A stretch of 64,000 nt of DNA, from NCBI RefSeq assembly GCF_900291465.1, contig NZ_LT985808.1, positions 3,376,670 through 3,440,669 on the forward strand, read 5' to 3'. The stretch's first letter is position 1, and each line of letters begins with the position of its first letter. The notes under the pieces are model-generated. The model was not told where the DNA came from and did no database searches. It saw only the letters and a list, made by a program, of their open reading frames with translations. This DNA comes from Bacteroides sp. Marseille-P3684. GTDB lineage: Bacteria > Bacteroidota > Bacteroidia > Bacteroidales > Bacteroidaceae. Of this stretch, positions 8,781-17,339 are shown in pieces. Position numbers and translations under genes: made by a program.

Positions 8781-10901
8781 ATGAACAAGACTCACGTTGC
8801 AATGATGTCTGCCGCGATGCTATTGGCTTCGTGCGCAACACCCGGTGGTAATCCGGAAGCCACCGACGACGGTCCCGTCATCGGCCGTCAGGAAATCACT
8901 GTCAAAGACGGACGTCTCAGCCCCGAGGCACTTTGGGCAATGGGACGTATCGGAAGCATGTCCGTCTCACCCGACGCACAGAAAGTGGCCTATACGGTCG
9001 CATACTACAGCGTACCGGAAAACAAGAGCCACAACGTCATCTACCTGATGAATGCCGACGGCACAGGAAACACACTCCTCACCCAGGGAGCAGGCAATGA
9101 AGGTGAACCGCGCTGGATCAAAGGGGGGACCAAGCTGGCCTATCTGAGTGCAGCCAACGGAAAGAATGAGGTTTGGGAAATGAATCCCGACGGCAGCGGA
9201 CGTACGATGATTGCCTCTTATGACAAGGACATCGAGGGATTCTCATTTTCACCTGACGGCAAGAAACTGCTCTTCATCGCTCAGGTAAAATATGGCGAGA
9301 CAACCGCCGACCGCTATCCGGACCTGCCGAAAGCTTCAGGCCGTGTCATCACCGACCTGATGTACAAGCACTGGGATGAGTGGGTAACCTCCGTACCCCA
9401 TCCGTTTGTGGCTGACTTCGACGGCAAATCCATCAGCAATGTGACCGACCTGCTGGAAGGCGAGCCTTACGAATCGCCCATGAAACCTTTTGGCGGCATG
9501 GAACAGTTGGCATGGAGCCCCGACTCCAAATACATCGCCTACACCAGCCGGAAGAAGACAGGCAAGGCGTATGCCCTGTCGACTGACTCGGACATCTATC
9601 TCTACGAAGTGGCCAGCAAACAAACTACCAACCTATGCAAGCAGGAAGGTGATGCCGACCAGAACATGGGATATGACACCAACCCGCAGTTCTCACCCGA
9701 CGGACATTATGTAGCCTGGCAAAGCATGGCCCGCGACGGCTATGAGAGCGACCGCAACCGCCTCTGTGTGTATAACCTGACAGACAAGAGCAAGACTTAT
9801 GTCACTGAGAGCTTCGACTCCGGAGTAGACTCCTACTGCTGGAACCACGACTCACAATCGCTCTACTTCACCGGCGTATGGCATGCCACGAAAATGGTCT
9901 ACCGCACCACGCTGGAAGGGAATGTGGAGAAGCTCACCGACGGTGTGTTCGACTATGACGGCGTAGACCTGCTGGGCGACCGTGTCATCTGCAAACGACA
10001 CTCCATGAGCAGTCCCGACGAACTGTACGCACTCAATCCGGCAGACGGACAAGTGGCACAGCTCACCACGGAGAACAAACATATCCTCGACCAGATTGAA
10101 ATGGGCAAGGTGGAAGAACGTTGGATGAAGACCACCGACGGCAAAGACATGCTCGTCTGGATCATTTACCCGCCCCACTTCGACCCGGCAAAGAAATACC
10201 CCACCCTGCTTTATTGCGAAGGCGGACCGCAAAGCCCCGTCAGCCAGTTCTGGTCCTTCCGCTGGAATTTCCAGATTATGGCTGCCAATGACTACATCAT
10301 CGTAGCTCCCAACCGACGTGGACTGCCGGGCTTCGGCAGCGAATGGCTGGAAGCAATCAGCGGCGATTACGGAGGCCAGTGCATGAAAGACTACCTGACA
10401 GCCATCGACACCTTCTCCAAAGAGCCGTTTGTAGACACGGACCACCTGGGCTGTGTGGGAGCCAGCTTCGGCGGATTCTCCGTATACTGGTTGGCAGGAC
10501 ATCACAACAAACGCTTCAAGGCGTTCATCGCCCACGACGGCATCTTCAACATGGAACAGCAATACCTGGAAACAGAAGAGATGTGGTTTGCCAATTGGGA
10601 CATGGGCGGTGCTTACTGGGACCGCAACAACGCCACAGCCCAACGCACCTTTGCCAACTCACCGCACAAGTTCGTAGACAAATGGGACACCCCCATCCTG
10701 TGCATACATGGTGAAAAGGATTACCGCATCCTGGCTTCACAAGGCATGTCCGCCTTCAATGCAGCCGTACTGCGCGGTATCCCGGCGGAATTGCTCATTT
10801 ATCCGGACGAGAACCACTGGGTGCTCAAACCTCAAAACGGCATCCTCTGGCAACGCACCTTCTTCGAATGGCTTGACAAATGGCTGAAACCTGCCCAATG
10901 A
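8781..10901 (+). CDS. S9 family serine peptidase (prolyl oligopeptidase / DPP type)
   Basis: A 706-residue exported peptidase. An N-terminal lipoprotein-type signal (MLLASC) is followed by a beta-propeller with WD40-like/TolB-like repeats (SPDAQKVAY, SPDGKKLLF, SPDSKYIAY, SPDGHYVAW) and a C-terminal alpha/beta-hydrolase domain. The catalytic triad can be placed: Ser562 in GASFGGFS, Asp647 in GEKDYRI and His679 in DENHWV. Such enzymes release dipeptides or short peptides in the periplasm or at the outer membrane. The start at 8781 is chosen because it gives the signal peptide and sits just after a promoter. It has its own promoter and terminator, so it appears to be a single-gene unit. Confidence 0.93.
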   Translation: MNKTHVAMMSAAMLLASCATPGGNPEATDDGPVIGRQEITVKDGRLSPEALWAMGRIGSMSVSPDAQKVAYTVAYYSVPENKSHNVIYLMNADGTGNTLLTQGAGNEGEPRWIKGGTKLAYLSAANGKNEVWEMNPDGSGRTMIASYDKDIEGFSFSPDGKKLLFIAQVKYGETTADRYPDLPKASGRVITDLMYKHWDEWVTSVPHPFVADFDGKSISNVTDLLEGEPYESPMKPFGGMEQLAWSPDSKYIAYTSRKKTGKAYALSTDSDIYLYEVASKQTTNLCKQEGDADQNMGYDTNPQFSPDGHYVAWQSMARDGYESDRNRLCVYNLTDKSKTYVTESFDSGVDSYCWNHDSQSLYFTGVWHATKMVYRTTLEGNVEKLTDGVFDYDGVDLLGDRVICKRHSMSSPDELYALNPADGQVAQLTTENKHILDQIEMGKVEERWMKTTDGKDMLVWIIYPPHFDPAKKYPTLLYCEGGPQSPVSQFWSFRWNFQIMAANDYIIVAPNRRGLPGFGSEWLEAISGDYGGQCMKDYLTAIDTFSKEPFVDTDHLGCVGASFGGFSVYWLAGHHNKRFKAFIAHDGIFNMEQQYLETEEMWFANWDMGGAYWDRNNATAQRTFANSPHKFVDKWDTPILCIHGEKDYRILASQGMSAFNAAVLRGIPAELLIYPDENHWVLKPQNGILWQRTFFEWLDKWLKPAQ

Positions 10902-10941
10902 TAAACCTTCATCACACGGCAAGACAAGCCCTGTAAAAATG

Positions 10942-10984
10942 ACGCGGACGACACCGAGCTGAATGACAGCCGTGTCGTCCGCGT
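10942..10984. terminator. Hairpin between convergent S9 peptidase and DUF3127 genes
   Basis: A perfect 13-bp stem, ACGCGGACGACAC (10942-10954) with its complement at 10972-10984, and a 17-nt loop. It lies between convergent genes and is likely a bidirectional terminator, although the T-run is poor. The core GACGCGGA recurs in hairpins at 26059 and 28512. Confidence 0.65.
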
Positions 10985-11041
10985 TATCTGTTTATCCAGG
11001 CCGGAAAGCCTGTTGCGAACAGTCTCAGAAACTGAAAAGGG

Positions 11042-11425
11042 TCAGAAAGGCAGGTCGTCCTTCTCGTCGGTTGCAGCAAAGTCTGCCGGAGCAGCCGATG
11101 CAGGCGGGAACGGAGCTTCAGGAGCCGGTTCCGGAGCACCCATCTGCGGGGCAGCCACACGTTCAACCTTCCATGCACGGATACTGTTAAACCAGCGGTC
11201 TTGCCACTGACGAGCGTCAATATCGAACGAAACGGTCAACTCTTCACCCATCTGGATATTGAATTGCGCAATCTTGTCTGCTCCGAACACATCGAAACAC
11301 ATCTTGCGGGGATATTGGTCATGATTCTCGATGACATACTCTTGGGCCTTCCATTCGTTGCCCGTTGACTTGGAAACACCACCTCTTGGGGGAAGTATAG
11401 CAATGACTTTTCCTGTAAATTCCAT
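11042..11425 (-). CDS. DUF3127 domain protein (OB-fold-like)
   Basis: The 127-residue protein starts MEFTGKVIAILPPRGGVSKSTGNEWKAQ... and contains the DUF3127 core, with short strands resembling a single-strand DNA-binding OB fold (KAQEYVIE, ELTVSFDIDAR, SIRAWKVE). The last third is a disordered Ala/Pro-rich linker ending in the acidic tip DEKDDLPF, a tail layout like that of SSB proteins, which use it to bind partners. This hints at a DNA-replication or repair role, and the divergent neighbour is dnaN, but the role is inferred. It is transcribed away from dnaN, from the shared region 11426-11569. Confidence 0.85.
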   Translation of the reverse strand: MEFTGKVIAILPPRGGVSKSTGNEWKAQEYVIENHDQYPRKMCFDVFGADKIAQFNIQMGEELTVSFDIDARQWQDRWFNSIRAWKVERVAAPQMGAPEPAPEAPFPPASAAPADFAATDEKDDLPF

Positions 11426-11522
11426 TTGTTTAAGTGTATTAATTCAGCTGCGAATGTACACCATTCTTGGTAATTAAACGAATTTTCGACACTTTTTTTA
11501 GGGGCATTACATATAAAATTAG

Positions 11523-11530
11523 TAGTTTTG
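11523..11530 (+). promoter_or_regulatory. -7 box for dnaN
   Basis: TAGTTTTG fits TAnnTTTG, 39 bp before the dnaN ATG. A T-rich block (11493-11499) lies about 22 bp upstream but is not a clean -33 box. Confidence 0.5.
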
Positions 11531-11569
11531 TGCACGCATAATAACCAATAAACATAAATAGAAAGACGT

Positions 11570-12694
11570 ATGAAATTTATCGTTTCCAGCACTTCTCTTT
11601 TAAGTCATTTGCAAGCGATTAGCCGCGTTATCAACTCCAAAAATACTCTCCCCATCATGGACTGTTTCCTCTTCAATCTGCAAGACGGAACACTCTCCAT
11701 CACTGCATCCGACACCGAGACCACCATGGTAACCTCCATCGAGGTGACCGAGAGCGACAGTGACGGACGCTTTGCCATTGTGGCCCGCACGTTGCTGGAC
11801 GCGATGAAGGAAATACCGGAACAACCCCTGACTTTCAATCTCAACCCCAATACCCTCGAAATTACCGTGCAGTACATGAACGGACAATACACCGTCATGG
11901 GACAGAACGCCGATGAATATCCGCAACCTGCCACCCTGGGCGACAATGCCGTACATGCCAACATCCCCGCTGACGTACTGCTGAACGGCATCAACCGCGC
12001 ACTCTTTGCCACGGCTGACGACGAGTTGCGTCCGGTGATGAACGGTATCTATTTCGACATTACTCCCGACGACATCACCATGGTTGCTTCCGACGGACAC
12101 AAGCTGGTACGCAACAAGAACCTCTCGGTCAAAGGCAGTGAGAAGGCCGCCTTTATCCTCCCCAAGAAACCGGCAAACCTGCTGAAAAACGTGTTGACCA
12201 AAGAGGAGAACTCGGTAAGCATCGACTTTGACGACCGCAACGCTGTCATCACGCTGGAGAAATACCGCATGGTATGCCGACTGATTGAAGGACGCTATCC
12301 GAACTACAACTCCGTCATTCCTCAAAACAACCCCTATAAGATTACCATTGACCGTGCCGTGCTCCTGAGCGCCTTGCGCCGCGTGTCGGTCTTCTCCTCG
12401 CAATCAAGCAGCCTTGTGAAGCTCCGCATGGGTGACAACAAGCTGGTCATCTCCACACAGGACCTCGACTTCTCCACTTCGGCAGAAGAGACGCTTGTCT
12501 GCCAATACGAGGGCAACCCGATGAGCATCGGCTTCAAGGCTCCGTTCCTTATCGACATCCTGAACAACCTTCCGGGACAGGATGTCATCATCGAACTGGC
12601 TGACCCGTCGCGTGCCGGCGTAATCGTTCCTGCTGAACAGGAAGAGAACTGCGACCTGCTCATGCTGCTCATGCCCATGATGCTCAACGATTGA
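11570..12694 (+). CDS. dnaN: DNA polymerase III beta sliding clamp
   Basis: The 374-residue length and the three repeated clamp domains match DnaN. Recognisable segments are MKFIVSSTSLLSHLQAISRVINSKNTLPIMDCFLF at the start (only its beginning is cited here as a landmark), the loop TATADDELRPVMNGI-like sequence in domain 2, and the C-terminus NCDLLMLLMPMML, which is the conserved tail next to the peptide-binding pocket. It tethers the replicative polymerase and many repair proteins to DNA as a ring-shaped dimer. It opens a long plus-strand run of genes and is followed by a proofreading-type exonuclease gene, a replication/repair context. Confidence 0.97.
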   Translation: MKFIVSSTSLLSHLQAISRVINSKNTLPIMDCFLFNLQDGTLSITASDTETTMVTSIEVTESDSDGRFAIVARTLLDAMKEIPEQPLTFNLNPNTLEITVQYMNGQYTVMGQNADEYPQPATLGDNAVHANIPADVLLNGINRALFATADDELRPVMNGIYFDITPDDITMVASDGHKLVRNKNLSVKGSEKAAFILPKKPANLLKNVLTKEENSVSIDFDDRNAVITLEKYRMVCRLIEGRYPNYNSVIPQNNPYKITIDRAVLLSALRRVSVFSSQSSSLVKLRMGDNKLVISTQDLDFSTSAEETLVCQYEGNPMSIGFKAPFLIDILNNLPGQDVIIELADPSRAGVIVPAEQEENCDLLMLLMPMMLND

Positions 12695-12868
12695 TGCATC
12701 CTGTTTTTATTCTGACTGACTTTTACAAGCTCCGGCACTCTACCGCTCCCTCAATGGACCTGCGTCCCGTTACGTTACGGTTTGGAACGGAAGTCTGTCT
12801 GACCACCGTCAACCCAATCAGGAGGTGAGGCAGCGACCGGATGCTTGCGACATTTGAAATACCGACTT

Positions 12869-13639
12869 ATGAAACTGAACTTAAAGAATCCCATCGTGTT
12901 CTTTGACCTGGAAACGACGGGAACCAACATAAACTCCGACCGCATCGTCGAAATCTGCTACCTGAAGGTGTACCCCAACGGAAACGAAGAGAGCAAGACC
13001 ATGCGTATCAACCCGGAGATGCACATCCCCGAAGCTTCCACCGCCGTACATGGCATCCATGATGAAGACGTGGCAGACTGTCCGCGCTTCAAGGATGTGG
13101 CTGCGTCCATCGCCCGCGACATCGAGGGCTGCGACCTCGGCGGCTTCAATTCCAACCGATTTGATATTCCCGTGCTGGCGGAAGAGTTCCTGCGTGCAGG
13201 GGTAGACATCGACCTGAACCGCCGCAAGTTCGTCGACGTACAGGTCATCTACCACAAGCTGGAACAGCGCACCCTGTCTGCCGCCTACAAGTTCTACTGC
13301 CACAAGAACCTGGAAGATGCACACACGGCTGAAGCCGATACCCGTGCGACCTACGAGGTGCTGCAAGCACAGCTCGACCGCTATCCCGATGTATTGAAAA
13401 ACGACATTTCCTTCCTGGCAGACTACTCAAGCTTCAACCGCAACGTGGACTTTGCCGGACGGATGGTCTACGACGACAAAGGAGTGGAAGTATTCAACTT
13501 CGGCAAGTACAAGGGAGTACCCGTAGCAGAGGTGTTGCGCAAGGACCCGGGTTACTACAGCTGGATCCTGCAGGGCGACTTCACGCTCAACACCAAGCAG
13601 ATGTTGACCAGAATCAGAATCCGCGAAGCCTCGAAATAA
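12869..13639 (+). CDS. DEDDh 3'-5' exonuclease (DnaQ/epsilon-like)
   Basis: A 256-residue protein with an N-terminal DEDDh exonuclease domain: FFDLETTGTN (Exo I, Asp and Glu), a central GFNSNRFDIPVL (Exo II), and ending AHTAEADTRATYEV (Exo III, His and Asp). The C-terminal 60 residues hold the small domain with FNFGKYKGVPVAEVL and YYSWILQGDF, similar to the C-terminal module of exodeoxyribonuclease X. This suggests a repair exonuclease or stand-alone proofreading subunit. The start was set at ATG 12869, not at an upstream TTG, because the fold begins there. Nine nucleotides separate it from coaBC downstream. Confidence 0.9.
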   Translation: MKLNLKNPIVFFDLETTGTNINSDRIVEICYLKVYPNGNEESKTMRINPEMHIPEASTAVHGIHDEDVADCPRFKDVAASIARDIEGCDLGGFNSNRFDIPVLAEEFLRAGVDIDLNRRKFVDVQVIYHKLEQRTLSAAYKFYCHKNLEDAHTAEADTRATYEVLQAQLDRYPDVLKNDISFLADYSSFNRNVDFAGRMVYDDKGVEVFNFGKYKGVPVAEVLRKDPGYYSWILQGDFTLNTKQMLTRIRIREASK

Positions 13640-13647
13640 ACAGAACC

Positions 13648-14847
13648 ATGCTTGAAGGAAAGAAGTTCGTACTAGGCATCACGGGAAGCATCGCCGCTTA
13701 CAAGGCAGCTTACCTCATCCGTGCCTTGATCAAGAAGGGAGCCGAAGTGCAGGTCGTCATTACTCCTGCCGGCAAGGAGTTCATCACCCCCATCACCCTC
13801 TCGGCATTGACCAGCAAGCCCGTCATCAGCGAGTTTTTCTCGCAACGCGACGGCACGTGGCACAGCCATGTGGACCTGGGACTGTGGGCCGACGCCATGA
13901 TTGTAGCTCCGGCTACCGCCTCTACCATCGGCAAGATGGCACACGGCATTGCCGACAACATGCTCATCACAACTTATTTGTCCATGAAGGCTCCGGTCTT
14001 CATCGCACCAGCCATGGACCTGGACATGTTCGCTCATCCTGCGACCCAGCACAACCTTGACATCCTCCGCTCCTACGGCAACCACATCATCGAACCGGGA
14101 GAAGGAGAGCTGGCAAGCCATCTCGTGGGCAAGGGACGCATGGAAGAGCCGGACAACATCGTCCGGATACTGGAAGACTACTTCACCAAGGGCGCAGAGC
14201 TGGCAAAAAAAAAAGTAGTCATCACGGCAGGACCGACCTATGAGAAGATTGACCCCGTGCGCTTCATCGGCAACTACTCCTCCGGGAAGATGGGATATGC
14301 ACTGGCTGAAGAATGTGCCGCGAGAGGAGCCGAAGTCATCCTGGTAAGCGGACCGGTACAGCTGACGACATCACACCCCGGCATACGCCGTATCGATGTG
14401 GAGAGTGCTGCGGAAATGCACGAAGCCACGCTCCGCGAGTTTGCCGACGCCGATGCTGCCATCCTCTGTGCTGCCGTAGCAGACTTTACACCGGAAGAAG
14501 TGGCTGACCATAAAATCAAGCGCGAACACGATGACCTGATGTTGCGTCTGAAACCGACGCACGACATTGCCGCCGCCCTCGGACAACGGAAGCAGGCACA
14601 CCAATGCCTTGTCGGATTTGCCCTGGAGACTGACCACGAGGCGGAACATGCCCAGGAGAAGCTCCGGCGCAAGAACCTCAACTTCATCGTGCTGAACTCC
14701 TTGCGGGATGCAGGGGCAGGCTTCCGCCACGACACCAACAAGATAACCATCCTCGATGCCGAAGGGAGCACCGCCTATCCGCTGAAAAGCAAGAAGGAAG
14801 TGGCAGCCGACATCGTCGACCGCCTGTGCCGGGAATTTGTTTCATAA
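13648..14847 (+). CDS. coaBC: Bifunctional phosphopantothenoylcysteine decarboxylase / phosphopantothenate-cysteine ligase
   Basis: The 399-residue fusion makes 4'-phosphopantetheine from phosphopantothenate and cysteine, the two CoA steps after those served by panCD in this window. Residues about 1-180 are the flavin CoaC domain (GITGSIAAYKAAYLIR, the active-site His region TWHSHVDLGLWADAMIVAPATA, APAMDLDMF). Residues about 188-399 are CoaB (VVITAGPTYEKIDPVRFIGN, SSGKMGYALAEE). An A10 run at 14205-14214 encodes the Lys-Lys-Lys at the exact domain border. Removing one A gives an immediate TAG and adding one gives TGA nine codons later, so slippage would make a CoaC-only product. The stop lies 11 bp before recN. 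Confidence 0.96.
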   Translation: MLEGKKFVLGITGSIAAYKAAYLIRALIKKGAEVQVVITPAGKEFITPITLSALTSKPVISEFFSQRDGTWHSHVDLGLWADAMIVAPATASTIGKMAHGIADNMLITTYLSMKAPVFIAPAMDLDMFAHPATQHNLDILRSYGNHIIEPGEGELASHLVGKGRMEEPDNIVRILEDYFTKGAELAKKKVVITAGPTYEKIDPVRFIGNYSSGKMGYALAEECAARGAEVILVSGPVQLTTSHPGIRRIDVESAAEMHEATLREFADADAAILCAAVADFTPEEVADHKIKREHDDLMLRLKPTHDIAAALGQRKQAHQCLVGFALETDHEAEHAQEKLRRKNLNFIVLNSLRDAGAGFRHDTNKITILDAEGSTAYPLKSKKEVAADIVDRLCREFVS

Positions 14848-14858
14848 CCGTAGAAGAT

Positions 14859-16517
14859 ATGCTACAATCTCTATTCATACAGAACTACGCACTGATTGAC
14901 ACGCTCGACATCCGCTTCGACACCGGATTCTCCGTAATTACCGGCGAGACCGGTGCGGGAAAGTCCATCATCCTGGGAGCCATCGGCCTGTTGCTCGGAC
15001 AGCGTGCGGACACCAAAGCCATCAAGAAAGGAGCTTCACGATGCACCATCGAGGCACATTTCCAGATTGGCAACTACCACATGGAGGACTTCTTCGAGCG
15101 CAACGACCTGACCTATGACCCGGAATGCATCTTACGCCGGGAAGTGATGGCGTCGGGCAAGAGCCGTGCGTTCATCAATGACACCCCTGCACCGCTCAGC
15201 CTGATGAAAGAACTGGGCGAGATGCTCATCGACGTACATTCACAGCACCAGAACCTGCTGCTCAACACCGAAGGCTTCCAGCTGAATGTGGTCGACATCA
15301 TCGCGCAGGATGCAGCCTTGCTGACGGAGTACGGCAAGTGCTTTGCCCAATACCGGTCCAGCAGCAAGGCTTTGGCGGAAGCCATTGCCACGGCGGAGAA
15401 GAACCGGGCAGACGAAGACTACATCCGTTTCCAACTGGAACAGTTTGCAGAAATCGGGCTGAAGGAAGGCGAACAGGAGGAACTGGAACAGGAGGCCGAG
15501 ACTCTGAGCCATGCAGAGGACATCAAGTCGGGACTGTACCACGTCGACGCCCTGCTGGCCGGTGATGAAGGCGGCATCCTCGTCAACCTGAAGGAAGCGC
15601 AGAACCGCCTGCACGACCTGAACTCCATCTATCCCCCGACAGAAGAACTGTCCGAACGTCTGGAGAGCTGCTACATCGAGCTGAAAGACATCGAACACGA
15701 AATCAGCAACCAGAGTGAAGAGGTGGAGTTCAATCCGCAACGGCTGGACTATGTCAACGAACGCCTCAACCAGCTCTATACCCTGCAACAGAAACATCAT
15801 GTCGACACCGTTGCCGAACTGATGAGCATCGAGCAGTCGTTTCAGGAAAAGCTCCATGCCATCACTTCCGCCGACGACCGGATAGCGGAACTGACCGCAC
15901 AGAAAGAGAAAGACTATGCCCGCGTCATGGAGGTGGCAGGCAGGCTCACGAACGTACGCACCGAGGCTGCCCGAAGGATTGAGAAGGGCATGAAGGAGTA
16001 CCTGGTGCCCCTGGGAATCCCCAACGTGCAGTTCGTCGTGGAGCTGACTCCGCGCAAGGAACCGGATGCTTACGGAGCGGATTGCGTCAACTTCCTCTTC
16101 TCCGCCAACAAGAACGGAGTCCTGCAAAATGTAGCATCCGTCGCATCCGGTGGAGAGATTGCCCGCGTCATGCTCTCCATCAAGGCCATGATTGCCGGAG
16201 CCGTCAAGCTGCCGACCATCATCTTCGACGAGATTGATACCGGTGTCTCGGGACAAATCGCCGAACGCATGGCACACATCATGCAGGAGATGGGCAACCG
16301 CGAACGGCAGGTCATCAGCATCACCCACCTGCCGCAAATCGCAGCCTTGGGAAGCAACCACTACAAGGTCTACAAGCAGGACGATGAGCAGGGCACGACC
16401 AGCCACATCCGTCAGCTGACACCCGACGAACGTGTGGAGGAGATTGCCCACATGCTGAGCGGAGCCACTCTGACCGAAGCTGCCATCAACAATGCCAAGG
16501 CCCTGCTGAAGCACTGA
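14859..16517 (+). CDS. recN: DNA repair protein RecN
   Basis: The 552-residue protein is an SMC-like ATPase. The Walker A motif GETGAGKS is at residues 29-36. A long coiled-coil follows (about 150-370, rich in Glu/Lys/Gln heptads). The C-terminal ABC part has the signature VASGGEIARVMLSIK and Walker B TIIFDEIDTGVSG. RecN acts at double-strand breaks, bringing DNA ends together for recombination. The start at ATG 14859 gives the canonical MLQSLFIQNYALI opening; the in-frame upstream codon at 14826 lies inside coaBC. It is probably co-transcribed with coaBC and rlmB. Confidence 0.97.
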   Translation: MLQSLFIQNYALIDTLDIRFDTGFSVITGETGAGKSIILGAIGLLLGQRADTKAIKKGASRCTIEAHFQIGNYHMEDFFERNDLTYDPECILRREVMASGKSRAFINDTPAPLSLMKELGEMLIDVHSQHQNLLLNTEGFQLNVVDIIAQDAALLTEYGKCFAQYRSSSKALAEAIATAEKNRADEDYIRFQLEQFAEIGLKEGEQEELEQEAETLSHAEDIKSGLYHVDALLAGDEGGILVNLKEAQNRLHDLNSIYPPTEELSERLESCYIELKDIEHEISNQSEEVEFNPQRLDYVNERLNQLYTLQQKHHVDTVAELMSIEQSFQEKLHAITSADDRIAELTAQKEKDYARVMEVAGRLTNVRTEAARRIEKGMKEYLVPLGIPNVQFVVELTPRKEPDAYGADCVNFLFSANKNGVLQNVASVASGGEIARVMLSIKAMIAGAVKLPTIIFDEIDTGVSGQIAERMAHIMQEMGNRERQVISITHLPQIAALGSNHYKVYKQDDEQGTTSHIRQLTPDERVEEIAHMLSGATLTEAAINNAKALLKH

Positions 16518-16561
16518 AACCCTACCCCTATTCCATTGACATTACCGATTTGAAAAAGACA

Positions 16562-17314
16562 ATGAACGAAGAAAGAAGCGAAATGATATTCGGCGTAAGA
16601 GCCGTCATCGAAGCCATAGAAGCCGGAAAAGAGATTGACAAGATACTCGTGAAACGGGACATACAGAGCGACCTGTCCAAGGAGCTGTTCGCCGCACTCA
16701 AGGACCGGTTCATCCCCGTACAGCGCGTCCCCGTGGAGAAACTCAACCGCATCACCCGCAAGAACCACCAGGGCGTGGTGGCATTCATCGCGGCGGTGAC
16801 CTACCAGAAGAGTGAAGACCTCGTGCCCACCCTCTTTGAAGAAGGGAAGGTACCCCTGTTCGTCATGCTCGACGGCGTGACCGACGTACGCAACTTCGGC
16901 GCCATCGCCCGTACGTGTGAATGTGCCGGAGTGGATGCCATCATCATCCCTGCAAAAAACAGTGTGAGCGTCAACGCTGACGCCGTAAAAACCTCCGCAG
17001 GCGCCCTGCACACCCTGCCCGTCTGCCGTGAACAAAGCCTGACCGCCACCATCAAGCAACTGAAAGACTGTGGCTTCAGAATCATCGCAGCCACCGAGAA
17101 GGGCGACTATGACTATACCCGTGCCAACTATACCGACCCCGTTTGCATCATCATGGGAGCCGAGGACACCGGCATCCCCTACGAGCACTTGGCACTGTGC
17201 GACGAGTGGGTGAAAATCCCTCTCTTCGGACACATCGGCTCGCTCAACGTGTCTGTGGCAGCAGGCATCCTGATGTATGAAGCCGTCAGACAACGGGGAC
17301 TCGGACAATCCTGA
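16562..17314 (+). CDS. rlmB: 23S rRNA 2'-O-methyltransferase, SpoU/TrmH family
   Basis: A 250-residue SPOUT methyltransferase. The N-terminal substrate-binding domain opens with MIFGVRAVIEAIEAGKEIDKILV. The catalytic domain has motif 1 in VTDVRNFGAIARTCECAGVDAI, motif 2 in CIIMGAEDTGIPYEHLALCDE and motif 3 in IGSLNVSVAAGILMYEAVR, with the trefoil-knot pattern expected of the family. By length and motifs it best fits RlmB, which methylates G2251 of 23S rRNA, though a related SpoU specificity cannot be ruled out. I chose ATG 16562; an in-frame TTG four codons earlier (16550) is possible. Confidence 0.9.
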   Translation: MNEERSEMIFGVRAVIEAIEAGKEIDKILVKRDIQSDLSKELFAALKDRFIPVQRVPVEKLNRITRKNHQGVVAFIAAVTYQKSEDLVPTLFEEGKVPLFVMLDGVTDVRNFGAIARTCECAGVDAIIIPAKNSVSVNADAVKTSAGALHTLPVCREQSLTATIKQLKDCGFRIIAATEKGDYDYTRANYTDPVCIIMGAEDTGIPYEHLALCDEWVKIPLFGHIGSLNVSVAAGILMYEAVRQRGLGQS

Positions 17315-17339
17315 TTGATAACTCAAATTCTTCCTATCC

